Source of the DNA: Gillisella vitis | GTDB lineage: Bacteria; Pseudomonadota; Alphaproteobacteria; Rhizobiales; Rhizobiaceae | Assembly (NCBI RefSeq): GCF_021559775.1 | Contig: NZ_CP056050.1 | Coordinates: 186,001 to 250,000, forward strand | DNA: 64,000 nt | Direction of reading: 5' to 3' | Shown here: positions 38,374-47,880 of the stretch, piece after piece | How positions within the stretch are numbered: the first letter of the stretch is position 1 | Layout: every line of letters begins with the position of its first letter | Translations under genes and position numbers: made by a program | The notes under the pieces: generated by a model | Database searches by the model: none | The model's input: only the letters and a program-made list of their open reading frames with translations | Told to the model about the DNA's origin: nothing

Positions 38374-38613
38374 GATACGCCGTCATGCCTCGAAGAAATG
38401 CAGTCTTTTGATCGGAACTCTTCCAAGACTGAGCCACAGTGCCGCTGATCTACCACTGAAGGCAGTGGTTTTCGTGCGGCCAAGCGCCCGTGCTGGCGAT
38501 GCGGTGGGCGGCTCGTGTTTAAAACGGCGTCAACGGAGGGACTACGTCTGGAACGCTGTCCCTGGCCGACTTTATACTGCGAAAGCAGTTCGTTTAAAGA
38601 CGCCACTCCTTTG

Positions 38614-39716
38614 CTAGTCACCCGAATCTGAAGTTCGGCTCATTGTTTTTTGGCAGAATCGCTTGACGGAGGCGAGGATTTGGCCGGCGGATTTCACCCA
38701 TCTGTATGGCTTGGGATTCTCGTTGTGCGTTGCGATAAACGCGTCGATGTCGGCTTCCAGTTCGGCGGTGGAACGATGACACCGCGTTGCAATTACTTGC
38801 GCATCAGCTCTGCAAACCACCGCTCGACTTGATTGATCCAGGAGGCTGACGTTGGCGTGAAGTGAACATGCCAATGCGGGCGGCGTGCGAGCCAGGCCTT
38901 GATCCTCGGCGTCTTGTGGGTCGCATAGTTGTCCATCACCAAATGCACGTCCGGCCCCTTGGGCATCTCGGCGTCAATCCGCTTCAAGAAGTCGAGAAAT
39001 TCGGTCGCCCTGTGACGTTTGTAGCACTGGCCGATTACCGCGCCAGTCGCAACGTCGAGCGCGGCGAACAGGGATGTCGTGCCGTTGCGGACATAGGTAT
39101 GGGTGCGCCGCTGCTCGGCGATGCCCGGCGCCATGGGCAGAACCGGCTGCTCGCGATCCAGTGCCTGGATTTGCGATTTCTCATCCACGCATAGCACGAC
39201 TGCCCGATCAGGTGGCGACATGTAAAGGCCGACTATGTCTTGCACCTTATCAACGAACAGGGGATCGGAAGACAGCTTGAATGTCTCCGAACGATGCGGC
39301 TGCAAACCAAACGCGGTCCATATCCGACGGATGGTGGTGTGCGACAGCCCGCGGTCGGCTGCCATCAAACGGATAGACCAGTGCGTGGCATCCTTCGGGG
39401 TGGTGTTCAATGTCCGTTCGACGACCTCAGCTACCTGGGCGTCAGAGACGGTTCGTGGCCGACCTGCGCGATATTCGTCGGTCAGCCCGTCAATGCCACC
39501 CTGCACGAACCTGCGGCGCCACTTGCCAACCGTGTGCTCGTGGACGCCAAGGCGTTCGGCAACATCTTTGCTCCGCAAGCCCTGCGCGCACAGCAAAACT
39601 ATCCGGCATCGATCCGACAGCGAGCGCGGCGCCTTGTGCCGCCGCACCTGAGACTCAAGAAAATTTCTATCCTCGTCGCTCAGAGCGACAAAGCCCGCTT
39701 GCCTGCCGACCATCAA
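38614..39716 (-). pseudogene. IS630-family transposase with stop and frameshift
   Basis: The first frame (ATG 39716) encodes 307 residues with an N-terminal HTH (RSKDVAERLGVHEHTVGKWR). The DDE core has VVLCVDEKSQIQALDREQP, HLVMDNYATHKTPRIKAWL and PTSASWINQVERWFAEL. It ends at a TAA after ELMRK. The normal C-terminus, STAELEADIDAFIATHNENP then KPYRWVKSAGQIL, follows in a shifted frame to 38614. All three catalytic acids come before the damage, but loss of the last 60 residues probably inactivates it. The element has inserted in an ISL3-type transposase gene. Confidence 0.85.
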
Positions 39717-39751
39717 TCAAACTCCCGCTGTTACAACAGAAGCAAAATAAA

Positions 39752-40471
39752 ATGATGCCTACTTTAGTTCCACGTTACTCTGTTATTCGTGGACTCGTCG
39801 CCGAAGGCGTGTCCATCAAGGAGATCGCGCGCAGAACCGGGCACAGCCGAAAGCTGGTCCGCAGTGTCGTCCGTGGTCAGCGGACCGACATCTTTCGGGT
39901 GCGGCAAACCTCTCTCGAACCGCAGTTGCCTTGGCTGGAAGCGCAATGGGACGCCGGATTGCGAAACGGCGCTGAACTGTGGCGGCAGCTTCGGCTGGTT
40001 GGTTTCGGTGGAGGTCTCCGCGTTGTTACAGAATGGGCAACACGACGAAGGCGAGCCGAAAAAGCCGAAAACGGGCTCGGCCACGCGCCCGCAGCACGCA
40101 CCGTCGTCCGCCTGATGACCCTTGAACGCAACAATTTGACCAAGGCTCAGACGATGACGGTCGCTGCGATCGAGGAGCGACTACCAGACCTTGTCGAGGC
40201 CAGAGATGTCGTGGAGAGCTTCCACGAAATGCTGCGGCGCAAGTCTAAAGATGATCTGGACACGTGGATCGACCGCGCCGCAACAAGCTTGGTCGCGTCA
40301 TTTGCCAACGGCGTTATCCGCGACAGAGCAGCGGTTCAGAATGCAATCACTTCAATTTGGTTGAACGGCCAGACAGAGGGCCAAATCAACAAGCTAAAAC
40401 TCATCAAGCGCCAGATGTACGGGCGCGGGAAACTCGATTTGCTTGAGGCACGTATCGTCGGAGCAACGTGA
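39752..40471 (+). pseudogene. ISL3-family transposase, C-terminal part
   Basis: A 240-residue frame containing the ISL3 internal HTH (VSIKEIARRTGHSRKLVRSV) and the C-terminal block NAITSIWLNGQTEGQINKLK, LIKRQMYGRGKLDLLEARI. The N-terminal half with the zinc finger and first catalytic Asp is missing; the frame joins directly to the IS630 element at the left. It is therefore an older ISL3 element interrupted by a younger IS630. The 278 bp after it hold nothing recognised. Confidence 0.8.
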
Positions 40472-40749
40472 TGTCATCGAGATAGCGTCAGACCCCCGTT
40501 ACTAAGCCGATTGACATACTGCGCGAAGACCAGCGACTGGACCGAAACGCGATACGACATGGTCGACGCCTTGAAGGGCGGTCTTACGTCGAGAGATTGC
40601 GATAAAATAGGCTGACAATCTTACGGCGGAGCTAAAGAAACACCTGGTGACTGGTAGCGGCCGCGTCCGTTGGAGCGACAACTCGATCTCGATCGATAGC
40701 GGGTATCAATAGGGTTTGTTACGCTCCACCCGAAGGCAAATTCGGATGA

Positions 40750-41886
40750 TCACAATTCGATAGCCTTCGGTAGGTTGAGAACGAATGCACTCCCACGGCC
40801 AGGTCCGTCGCTCTGCACGGTGATGCTGCCCTCGTGAAGCTCTACAAGCTGCTTTACGAGTGCAAGCCCGATTCCGAGCCCTCCATGAGAATGTTCCCGG
40901 TGACCATCGACCTGAGCGAACATGGCGAAGATGGTCGTTGAAGCCTCCTGCGTCAGTCCAAGACCATTGTCCGAAACAGTTAGGCGGAAAGACTCGACGT
41001 CTTCTACGAGCTCGACGTAGATCTGACCGCCATCCGGCGTGTACTTGGCTGCGTTGTTCAAAAGATTAGCAAGGCATTGTGTAATTCGGACATTGTCTGC
41101 CATGGCGTCGCATGACCGCTCGGGAAGTTTAACGACTAGATTGTGGCCCTTCGCATCGATCGCTGGCCGGGTCATGTCGACAGCGGATTCGACTGCGTCC
41201 CGCAGGTCGAAGAAGGCCTTGCGAAGGACGATTTTGCCCTGCGTAATTCGCGATACATCTAGGAGATCATCCACCAGATGGCTGAGGTGAGTGATCTGCT
41301 CTTGCATCAGCTTTCCGATCTTTGCGGTCTGTTCTTCACCGTTAACTTTCTTCAGGAGCGAAAGGCCGCCTTGCAGAGCGGCGAGCGGGTTGCGGAGTTC
41401 ATGAGCAAGTACGGCAAGGAACTGATCCTTGCGCTTGTCGGCAAGCTGTAGAGCCTGAGCCTGGGATTGCAGTAGATCCCGCTGCTCGGCGAGCGTCTGG
41501 CGCTGGCGGTAGACTTCCAGAAAAACATCCGCCTTGCTGCGAAGGATATGGGCTTCGATCGGCTTCTGGATGAAGTCGACGGCGCCGACCTCATAGCCTT
41601 GAAAGCGCCGCTCGGAGCTGTGCGCGCCGGCTGTAACGAAGATGATCGGTATGCGTTTGGTCCGCTCGTTGCCACGCATCAGTTCGGCAAGCTCGAAACC
41701 ATTCAGGCCCGGCATCTGAACGTCGATCAGCGCCAGTGCAAAATCATGGTGCAGGCATAGCTCGAGCGCCTCGTCGCCCGACCTTGCCTTGACGAGTTCG
41801 AGATCAGGACGCCGGAGGAGCGCCTCAAGAGAGAGAAGGTTCTCGGGGAGATCGTCGACGAGCAGGAATTTGACCGGCGTGTTCAT
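40750..41886 (-). CDS. Receiver-histidine kinase (REC-HisKA-HATPase)
   Basis: About 378 residues starting at MNTPVKFLLVDD (41886), in the TGATGA overlap with the cheB-like gene. A receiver domain comes first (about 5-120; acceptor Asp in LALIDVQMPG, Lys-Pro in FIQKPIEAH). A short coil, HisKA (His in LAVLAHELRNPLAALQGG) and HATPase (NLLNNAAKYTPDGG, DNGLGL, GGLGIGLALV) follow. It has no membrane segment. It is the last gene of a four-gene operon and probably receives phosphate or input from the CHASE3 kinase encoded first. Confidence 0.92.
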   Translation of the reverse strand: MNTPVKFLLVDDLPENLLSLEALLRRPDLELVKARSGDEALELCLHHDFALALIDVQMPGLNGFELAELMRGNERTKRIPIIFVTAGAHSSERRFQGYEVGAVDFIQKPIEAHILRSKADVFLEVYRQRQTLAEQRDLLQSQAQALQLADKRKDQFLAVLAHELRNPLAALQGGLSLLKKVNGEEQTAKIGKLMQEQITHLSHLVDDLLDVSRITQGKIVLRKAFFDLRDAVESAVDMTRPAIDAKGHNLVVKLPERSCDAMADNVRITQCLANLLNNAAKYTPDGGQIYVELVEDVESFRLTVSDNGLGLTQEASTTIFAMFAQVDGHREHSHGGLGIGLALVKQLVELHEGSITVQSDGPGRGSAFVLNLPKAIEL

Positions 41887-42455
41887 CAAGCGATACCTAG
41901 AAGATATGACGAAATATTTTGAAGAGAGAGGACGCGGGCTTGAGGGCACGCGGCAATAGCGGCCTCCGGCATCGCGCGTGCGTAAGCGCCAAGCGGTTGC
42001 TGGACGATCACGCCGCCGCCGGCCTTGGCTACTGCGGACAGCCCTTTCGCCCCATCGCTATTAGCACCCGTCAGAACAACGGCCAGAAGACCGTCACCCC
42101 ACGCCTCGGCGGCGCTTTCAAACGCTACGTCGATTGACGGACGGGAAAACATCACTTCCTCGTCAGACGACAGCGCGATGGTCGCCCTGTCTTCGATCAA
42201 CATGTGGTAATTAGGAGGGGCGAAGTATATTACTCCCGGTTCGATCGGTTCTTTGTCCTCGACCTCCACCGCTCGCAACTGGCACTTCGCATTGAAGATT
42301 TCGGCAAGTACGCTGCGTTTGTGAGGTGGCACGTGGACGACCACGAAAACCGGATATGGATACCCGGACGGAAGCGAGGGAAGGATTACGGACAGCGCTT
42401 CAAGCGCGCCAGCCGAAGCTCCGATAATGACAGCGCCGTGAGAGGTGTCGGTCAT
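41886..42455 (-). CDS. cheB: CheB-type methylesterase domain protein, no receiver
   Basis: A 189-residue protein that is only the CheB catalytic domain: Ser14 in IIGASAGALEAL, His41 in VVVHVPPHKRS, Asp134 in LTGANSDGAKGL. The usual N-terminal receiver is absent, so it cannot be switched by CheA in the classical way; control may come from the receiver domains of the adjacent kinases. The start overlaps the cheR stop as ATGA, and its stop overlaps the next gene. Confidence 0.93.
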   Translation of the reverse strand: MTDTSHGAVIIGASAGALEALSVILPSLPSGYPYPVFVVVHVPPHKRSVLAEIFNAKCQLRAVEVEDKEPIEPGVIYFAPPNYHMLIEDRATIALSSDEEVMFSRPSIDVAFESAAEAWGDGLLAVVLTGANSDGAKGLSAVAKAGGGVIVQQPLGAYARAMPEAAIAACPQARVLSLQNISSYLLGIA

Positions 42456-43285
42456 GCGCCGGTCCTCCTGTAGATCTTTTCCTCGCGCACGAAGTCCTGG
42501 AAAGCGTCCTCATGACGAGAAAACCGCAACGTCTCCTTGGAGCCCAGCCCGAGGAAACCGTTGCGCGGCAGCGCGTCCCTAAACAGCGAAACCGCGCGAT
42601 CCTGGAGATCACGATCGAAATAAATCATGACGTTGCGGCAGGAGACAAATTGCATCTCGCCGAACACCTGGTCGGTGACGAGACTATGATCGGAGAAAAC
42701 CACATTGCGTTTCAGGCTCTTGTCAAAGACACAGCGATTGTAACCAGATTGATAGTAGTCCGACAGGGATGTCTTACCTCCTGCCTGCTGATGGTTCTCA
42801 GTAAACAGGCGTAGCCGGTCCAGCTCGTAGACGCCGGCCTCCGCCTGGGCCAGTGCTTCCGGGTTGATATCTGTCGCGTAGAATAGGGTTCGCTCTTCCA
42901 GTCCCTCTTCGCGGAACAGGATGACGAAGGAGTACAGTTCCTCGCCGGTGCTGCATCCGGCGATCCAGATCTTCAAAGATGGATAAGTGCGCAGATGAGG
43001 TACAACCTTTTCGCGAAACGCCCGGAAATAGCTCGGATCCCGAAACATCTCGCTGACCTGGACCGTGAGGTAGCGCAGCATTCGCGGCAACATGTCGGGA
43101 TCGTGCAGAACGCGCTCCTGCATCGCGGAAATTGTCGCAAAGCCTAATTGCTCGCGCGCCTGACGCAGCCTTCGGCGGATCGATGACATCGCGTAGTTGC
43201 GGAAATCATAGTGGTAGCGATGATAGAGCGCCTCGAGCAAAAGCCTGATCTCGATGTCTTCTATCTTCTCGTAAGTCTCCGTCAT
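42452..43285 (-). CDS. cheR: CheR-type methyltransferase
   Basis: About 277 residues from MTETYEKIEDIEIRLLLEAL (43285). It has the N-terminal helical domain (RNYAMSSIRRRLRQARE), the SAM-binding motif IWIAGCSTGEELYSF, the ATDINPEALAQAEAGVYEL segment, and FVSCRNVMIYFD. The start lies in the ATGA overlap with the upstream kinase gene. Paired with a receiver-less CheB and two kinases, it probably adjusts the sensor kinase or another partner rather than classical chemoreceptors; this is inference from operon structure. Confidence 0.93.
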   Translation of the reverse strand: MTETYEKIEDIEIRLLLEALYHRYHYDFRNYAMSSIRRRLRQAREQLGFATISAMQERVLHDPDMLPRMLRYLTVQVSEMFRDPSYFRAFREKVVPHLRTYPSLKIWIAGCSTGEELYSFVILFREEGLEERTLFYATDINPEALAQAEAGVYELDRLRLFTENHQQAGGKTSLSDYYQSGYNRCVFDKSLKRNVVFSDHSLVTDQVFGEMQFVSCRNVMIYFDRDLQDRAVSLFRDALPRNGFLGLGSKETLRFSRHEDAFQDFVREEKIYRRTGA

Positions 43286-46200
43286 TGAGGCATCCAGACA
43301 CGGACAAGCGACAGGAGTTTCTCGACGTCTAGCGGCTTGGCCATATAGTCGTTGGCGCCGGCCTCGATACACCGCTTTTGGTCGTCGGGCATAGCTTTCG
43401 CCGTCAGCGTGATCACCGGTAGCTTCTTCCAGTTCGGATTGTTGCGGATGTGGCGGGTGGCGGTCAGCCCGTCCATCACCGGCATCATCACATCCATCAA
43501 AACCAGATCGATCCGGCCATCGGTGCTGGAAAGCGACCGGTCCAGCTTCTGCAAAGCTTCCTCACCGTTACGGGCGATTTCGATAACGGCGCCACGCGGC
43601 TCAAGAATGTTCGTCAGCGCGTAGATATTGCGCACGTCGTCCTCAACGATCAGGATCCGGCGTCCCTCAAGCAAGGCGTCGCGATTCCTGGCCTTTCGGA
43701 TCATCTTCTGCTGTTCGTCGGGAAGTTCGGACACGACTTGATGGAGGAAAAGCGTCACCTCGTCCAAAAGGCGCTCCGGTGATTTGGCTCCCTTGATAAT
43801 GATCGATTTGGAAAAGCGCCGTAGGCTCTGCTCTTCCTCTGCCGAAAGGACCCGCCCCGTGTAGACGATCACAGGAGGGAAAGAATGGGCAGTGTCCTGA
43901 CTGATCGTTTCGAGAAGCGCAAATCCCGAGGCGTCCGGCAGCGAGAGATCGAGCACCATGCAATCGAAAGTCTGTTCCTTCAAAAGCGCCAGGCATTCCG
44001 CCGCAGTGCCAGCTCCGACGGTCTCCACATCTTGCGATCCAATGAGCTTAGAGACTGCCTCGCGCTGGATCTGGTTGTCCTCAACAATCAAAACGCGGCG
44101 CACGTTCTGCGATATTTTTGCCTCCAGCGATTTCAGGACGTCAAGAAGCTCATCGCGTTGGACCGGCTTCATCGCATAACCGATGGCGCCTAGTGACAGA
44201 GCGCGTTCGGAATAATCTTCCGCAGATATGATGTGAATTGGAATATGGCGCGTCCGAACGTCACGCTTAAGGCGATCAAGGACCGAGAGCCCAGACTGGT
44301 CCGGTAGACCAACGTCCAAAACGATCGCGCTTGGCGCGTGTTGGCGGGCAAGTTCAAGTGCTTCTTGTGCCGTCCCGGCGACCAGCACCTGAAAGCTCAG
44401 CTCTCGCGCCAGATCACGCAGAATCATCGCGAAGGACTGGTCGTCCTCCACAACGAGAAGTTTACGGGTGGGGCTACCGCTCAGATGACGATCGTCGTCG
44501 ACGATGCCATGCGAACGCGGCGAACGTTCTGTTGCAATGGGATTACTGGTGAGGGCAGGTGCTGTGGTGCCCGTAATGATAGCAGGTTCGGGCGCGCGAA
44601 CGGCACTAGCCGAAAAGATCTTCGGGATGATCACGGTGAACGTACTTCCCGTACCTGGACGGCTTTGCAGATGCATCCTGCCGCCGAGCAGACGGACCAG
44701 TTCTCGCGAGATCGAAAGCCCGAGGCCCGTTCCGCCGAACTTTCGACTGATCGTGCTGTCTGCCTGATGGAAGGCCTCGAAGATGTTGCGCTGCTGGTCC
44801 TCGGCAATTCCAATTCCGGTATCGACCACGGAGATCGCAATCTGCGCATCACCGGCAGGGCGGACAAGGAGCGATACCTGCCCCTCTGCGGTGAACTTGA
44901 CGGCATTTGCCAGAAGGTTCTTGAGGACCTGCTCGAGGCGTTGTGGATCCGTCTCGATGACCGATGGGACGTCCGGGGCGACTTCGATCGAGAGGTTCAG
45001 TCCCTTTTGGGCAGCGAGCGGATCGAACAACTGCCGAAGTCCATCGACAGTCCGGTTGATGGCAACTGGCTCCGGACTGACCTCCACATGGCCGGCCTCG
45101 ATCTTCGAAAGATCAAGGATATCGTTGATGAGGTTCAGCAGATCGTTCCCCGAAGACTGTATCGTCTGTGCGAACTTGACCTGTTCCGCCGTCAAATTCT
45201 CGTCGGCGTTGTCCGCCAAGAGCTTGGCAAGGATCAGCGAAGAGTTCAGCGGGGTACGCAGTTCGTGTGACATGTTGGCCAGAAAATCTGATTTGTAGCG
45301 GCTGGCACGCTCCACTTCTTGTGCCTGCAATCTGACGGCGTCGTTCGCTTTTTCAAGGTCGTCCTTCTGTCGCTCAAGCTCCTGCGCCTGCTCCTCGAGC
45401 TGGGAATTCGTCTGCTCCAGTTCCACCTGCTGCTGTTCCAGACGGGCCTGAGATTCCTTCAGCGCCCTACTCTGCTCTTCCAGTTCCTCGTTGGATACTC
45501 GCAGTTCTTCGCCCTGGACCTGAAGCTCTTCCGTCTGCCGCTGCGTCTCGTGGAGCAGTGTTCGTAGCTGTGTACGGAATTCGGCTGAGCGAATGGCTGC
45601 CGCGATCGTGTTGGACGACCGCTCGAGGAGGGCGAGAACGTGATCGCCGACCGGGTGAAGAAAGCCCAGTTCGAATACCGCCTTGACCTCGCCGTCCACC
45701 ATCGCCGGCGCCAGCGTCAGGTAGCGGGGCTTCTGTTGGCCGAGGCTGGAGCCAAAACTGATATAGCCGTCAGGAAGCTCACCTACCGTGACAGGACGGT
45801 GATCTCGAAGAACATGACCGAACAGACTATCGCTTTCTTCGAATCGCTCTGGAATAACTGTACCTGCAGGAACACCATGAACGGCTGTAAGAGCGTATCG
45901 CGCTCCATCCCTCACATAGAGCGAGCCTGCAACGGCACCCAGGTAGCTTGTGAGAAAGCGCAATATGTTCTGTCCAAGCTCTTGCGTAGACTGTTCCCCG
46001 ATTACAACCGGTCCAAGACCGACCTGCGCTTCCTGCTGCCACTGCTCGTTCTTGCGTGCCAAGGTGGCACGGCGCATCAGGCCACCGATGACCAGCGTCA
46101 GGACGATGCCAAGAAAGCCCGTCAACAGGCTCGTGGCGAATGCAACGACGTAGGCCCTGTTCATCTCCGCGACACGCTGGGTACGCACGTCGGTTTCTGC

Positions 46201-46719
46201 ATTGCGGATTTCTGACACGAGTGTGCGGATCGCGTCCATGTCGAACTTACCGCGGTCCGTATTAACGAGCGCGAGGGCCGCAGCAGGGCCGGCGGTTCGG
46301 TAGGTTCGAAGCGTTTCGTCGAGCTCGGCTAACTTTGAGGAAACGGAGTTACGGAGATCTTCTAACCGATAGCTTTGCGCGGTGTCCGTTGTGATCAAGC
46401 TCTCGACCCGCGCAAGCCGCGCCTGTATCTGCGCAACGGCCCGCTGATACGGCTGCAGGTACTGCTCTTTGCCGGTCAGCAAATACCCACGCTGACCTGT
46501 CTCGGCATCCTGGACATCAGACAGGAGAAGGTCGATCGAGACAATGACCTGATGGGTCTTGACTACGCTTTCGTTGCTCGTCCTCAACGTTTGCGTAGTG
46601 TAAACCGCAACGGCGGCACTGATGACGAAGAACGCCAAGGCAGTGGATAGACCGAAGGCCAAAGACTTATCCAGCCCAAGACCACCTATCTTGGTCACAG
46701 CAGCACTTTTCCTATGCAT
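43282..46719 (-). CDS. CHASE3-GAF hybrid histidine kinase with three receivers
   Basis: A 1145-residue membrane kinase. TM1 (about 20-42) and TM2 (about 190-213) flank a CHASE3 domain (VQDAETGQRGYLLTGKEQYL is typical). GAF (about 245-385) is followed by a long Glu/Gln-rich coiled coil (388-475). HisKA has His485 (ANMSHELRTPLNSS), and HATPase has DTGIGI and GGTGLGLSIS. Three receivers have acceptors Asp802, Asp924 and Asp1076. It heads the operon and overlaps cheR by ATGA. Proteins with this layout next to CheR and CheB occur in rhizobial envelope/osmotic stress signalling; the signal is unknown. Confidence 0.93.
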   Translation of the reverse strand: MHRKSAAVTKIGGLGLDKSLAFGLSTALAFFVISAAVAVYTTQTLRTSNESVVKTHQVIVSIDLLLSDVQDAETGQRGYLLTGKEQYLQPYQRAVAQIQARLARVESLITTDTAQSYRLEDLRNSVSSKLAELDETLRTYRTAGPAAALALVNTDRGKFDMDAIRTLVSEIRNAETDVRTQRVAEMNRAYVVAFATSLLTGFLGIVLTLVIGGLMRRATLARKNEQWQQEAQVGLGPVVIGEQSTQELGQNILRFLTSYLGAVAGSLYVRDGARYALTAVHGVPAGTVIPERFEESDSLFGHVLRDHRPVTVGELPDGYISFGSSLGQQKPRYLTLAPAMVDGEVKAVFELGFLHPVGDHVLALLERSSNTIAAAIRSAEFRTQLRTLLHETQRQTEELQVQGEELRVSNEELEEQSRALKESQARLEQQQVELEQTNSQLEEQAQELERQKDDLEKANDAVRLQAQEVERASRYKSDFLANMSHELRTPLNSSLILAKLLADNADENLTAEQVKFAQTIQSSGNDLLNLINDILDLSKIEAGHVEVSPEPVAINRTVDGLRQLFDPLAAQKGLNLSIEVAPDVPSVIETDPQRLEQVLKNLLANAVKFTAEGQVSLLVRPAGDAQIAISVVDTGIGIAEDQQRNIFEAFHQADSTISRKFGGTGLGLSISRELVRLLGGRMHLQSRPGTGSTFTVIIPKIFSASAVRAPEPAIITGTTAPALTSNPIATERSPRSHGIVDDDRHLSGSPTRKLLVVEDDQSFAMILRDLARELSFQVLVAGTAQEALELARQHAPSAIVLDVGLPDQSGLSVLDRLKRDVRTRHIPIHIISAEDYSERALSLGAIGYAMKPVQRDELLDVLKSLEAKISQNVRRVLIVEDNQIQREAVSKLIGSQDVETVGAGTAAECLALLKEQTFDCMVLDLSLPDASGFALLETISQDTAHSFPPVIVYTGRVLSAEEEQSLRRFSKSIIIKGAKSPERLLDEVTLFLHQVVSELPDEQQKMIRKARNRDALLEGRRILIVEDDVRNIYALTNILEPRGAVIEIARNGEEALQKLDRSLSSTDGRIDLVLMDVMMPVMDGLTATRHIRNNPNWKKLPVITLTAKAMPDDQKRCIEAGANDYMAKPLDVEKLLSLVRVWMPQ

Positions 46720-46951
46720 CTCTTCTCACACAATTTTCGAAGCGGAAGTTGTATGCGCATGAGCCATGACGACGGGAATCATGCAAGCGTCGAATCTGAC
46801 TTCTCAGTTGGTTCGCCGCAGATATTACTCATTCTAACAGAGATTCATGAGGGCCGCCCGGGCCGCCACCGGCGAAATCGTACCGCAACATAAAATGGAC
46901 TTTCAACTGGATCGCCGTTTGCCGCGTGTTGCAACCAAAAATCGCCGACAC

Positions 46952-46977
46952 GGAACATATCGCAATCCGCCGGGTTT
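46952..46977 (+). promoter_or_regulatory. Probable EcfG-type promoter for the DUF2382 gene
   Basis: GGAAC at 46952-46956 is followed after 16-17 bp by GGTTT (46973-46977), one base from the CGTT consensus. It lies 25-50 bp before the start of a DUF2382 stress gene. It is less exact than the two sites at 16.6 kb. Confidence 0.55.
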
Positions 46978-47001
46978 GCTTCCCGACCTCGAGGCGTGAC
47001 C

Positions 47002-47376
47002 ATGACAGACCAAGACGAAACCACAATCCAGATCGTCGAAGAGAGTGTCAGCGTCGGCAAGGAACGCGTCGCGACGGGACGTGTCCGTGTCTCCACTTCC
47101 AGCTCGGAAGTAGACGAGCTAGCGCAGGCCACTTTGTATGGCACGCGCGTCGAGGTCACGCGGGAGCGCATAGATCTTGAGATCGATGCGATCCCCGAAA
47201 CCAGGGTTGAAGGCGATACCACGATCATTCCCGTCCTCGAGGAGATCGTCGTTATTGAGAAGCGTCTAGTCCTTATAGAAGAAATCCGCATCCGCCAAAT
47301 CGTGACTTCGGAAGACGTCTCCGTCCCGGTAACCGTTCGCAAGCAGACCGCCACCGTCGAGCGTATCGACGAATAG
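47002..47376 (+). CDS. DUF2382 (YsnF/AvaK-type) stress protein
   Basis: A 124-residue protein from MTDQDETTIQIVEESVSVGK (47002), almost entirely one DUF2382 domain, with the repeated beta pattern of alternating E/V/R residues (VATGRVRVST, GDTTIIPVLEEIVVIEKRLV). The family is associated with general stress in bacteria; the mechanism is unknown. It precedes a second stress-type gene by 16 bp on the same strand and is probably driven by the EcfG-like promoter just upstream. Confidence 0.88.
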   Translation: MTDQDETTIQIVEESVSVGKERVATGRVRVSTSSSEVDELAQATLYGTRVEVTRERIDLEIDAIPETRVEGDTTIIPVLEEIVVIEKRLVLIEEIRIRQIVTSEDVSVPVTVRKQTATVERIDE

Positions 47377-47392
47377 CATAGGAGGAAACACC

Positions 47393-47848
47393 ATGGCCTA
47401 CATTGACCAGAACACCGTGCCATCCCATTCCAATACGATCACCGCCTTCTTCCACGACCGTTCTGAAGCAGACCGCGCGATCGAAGGACTGAGCGAAGCG
47501 GGTATTCCCCGCTCCGCAATCAAGATGATCGCCGACGGCAGTGAGACAACCACGACGACGCACGAGAGCAAAGGCTTCTGGGCTGCGCTTGGTAGTTTTT
47601 TCTCGCTGACGATGACCGCAACACCTACGCCGCGTCAAAACGGTGGTGGCGTAGAAGGGCTTTCCGCAATGCTGTCGATACCAGAGTCTGAAATTGTAAA
47701 GCTTCTTTTCGGGCTCGTGACGGTTGCCGTGCCGTCTTCAACAAATACGACCTTAACTCCCGGACGAGGCACTCTGAGGCTCGTCAAGATAAGTCGGCAG
47801 AAATTGTTCTTAGTCGAGCTGATGACGACTGATTGGCGCCTTGCGTAG
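47393..47848 (+). pseudogene. YflT-like general stress protein, damaged after the N-terminus
   Basis: The first 65 residues fit the heat-induced stress protein YflT domain: NTITAFFHDRSEADRAIEGL, SEAGIPRSAIKMIADG, GFWAALGSFF. After GSFF a one-base loss within the TTTTTT run at about 47597-47602 hides the expected ADDDRNTYA segment, and the rest of the 151-codon frame has no family pattern. It is probably a pseudogene, although a homopolymer sequencing error could account for the first slip. Confidence 0.65.
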
Positions 47849-47854
47849 TGTCTA

Positions 47855-47878
47855 ATTCATCCCTATATTGGGATGGAT
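47855..47878. promoter_or_regulatory. Palindromic operator of the DUF433-PIN toxin-antitoxin pair
   Basis: ATTCATCCC (47855-47863) and GGGATGGAT (47870-47878) are complementary at 8 of 9 positions with the 6-bp spacer TATATT. The site ends 2 bp before the antitoxin start codon. It fits autoregulation by the antitoxin, and the AT spacer could be the -10 region. Confidence 0.65.
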
Positions 47879-47880
47879 TG

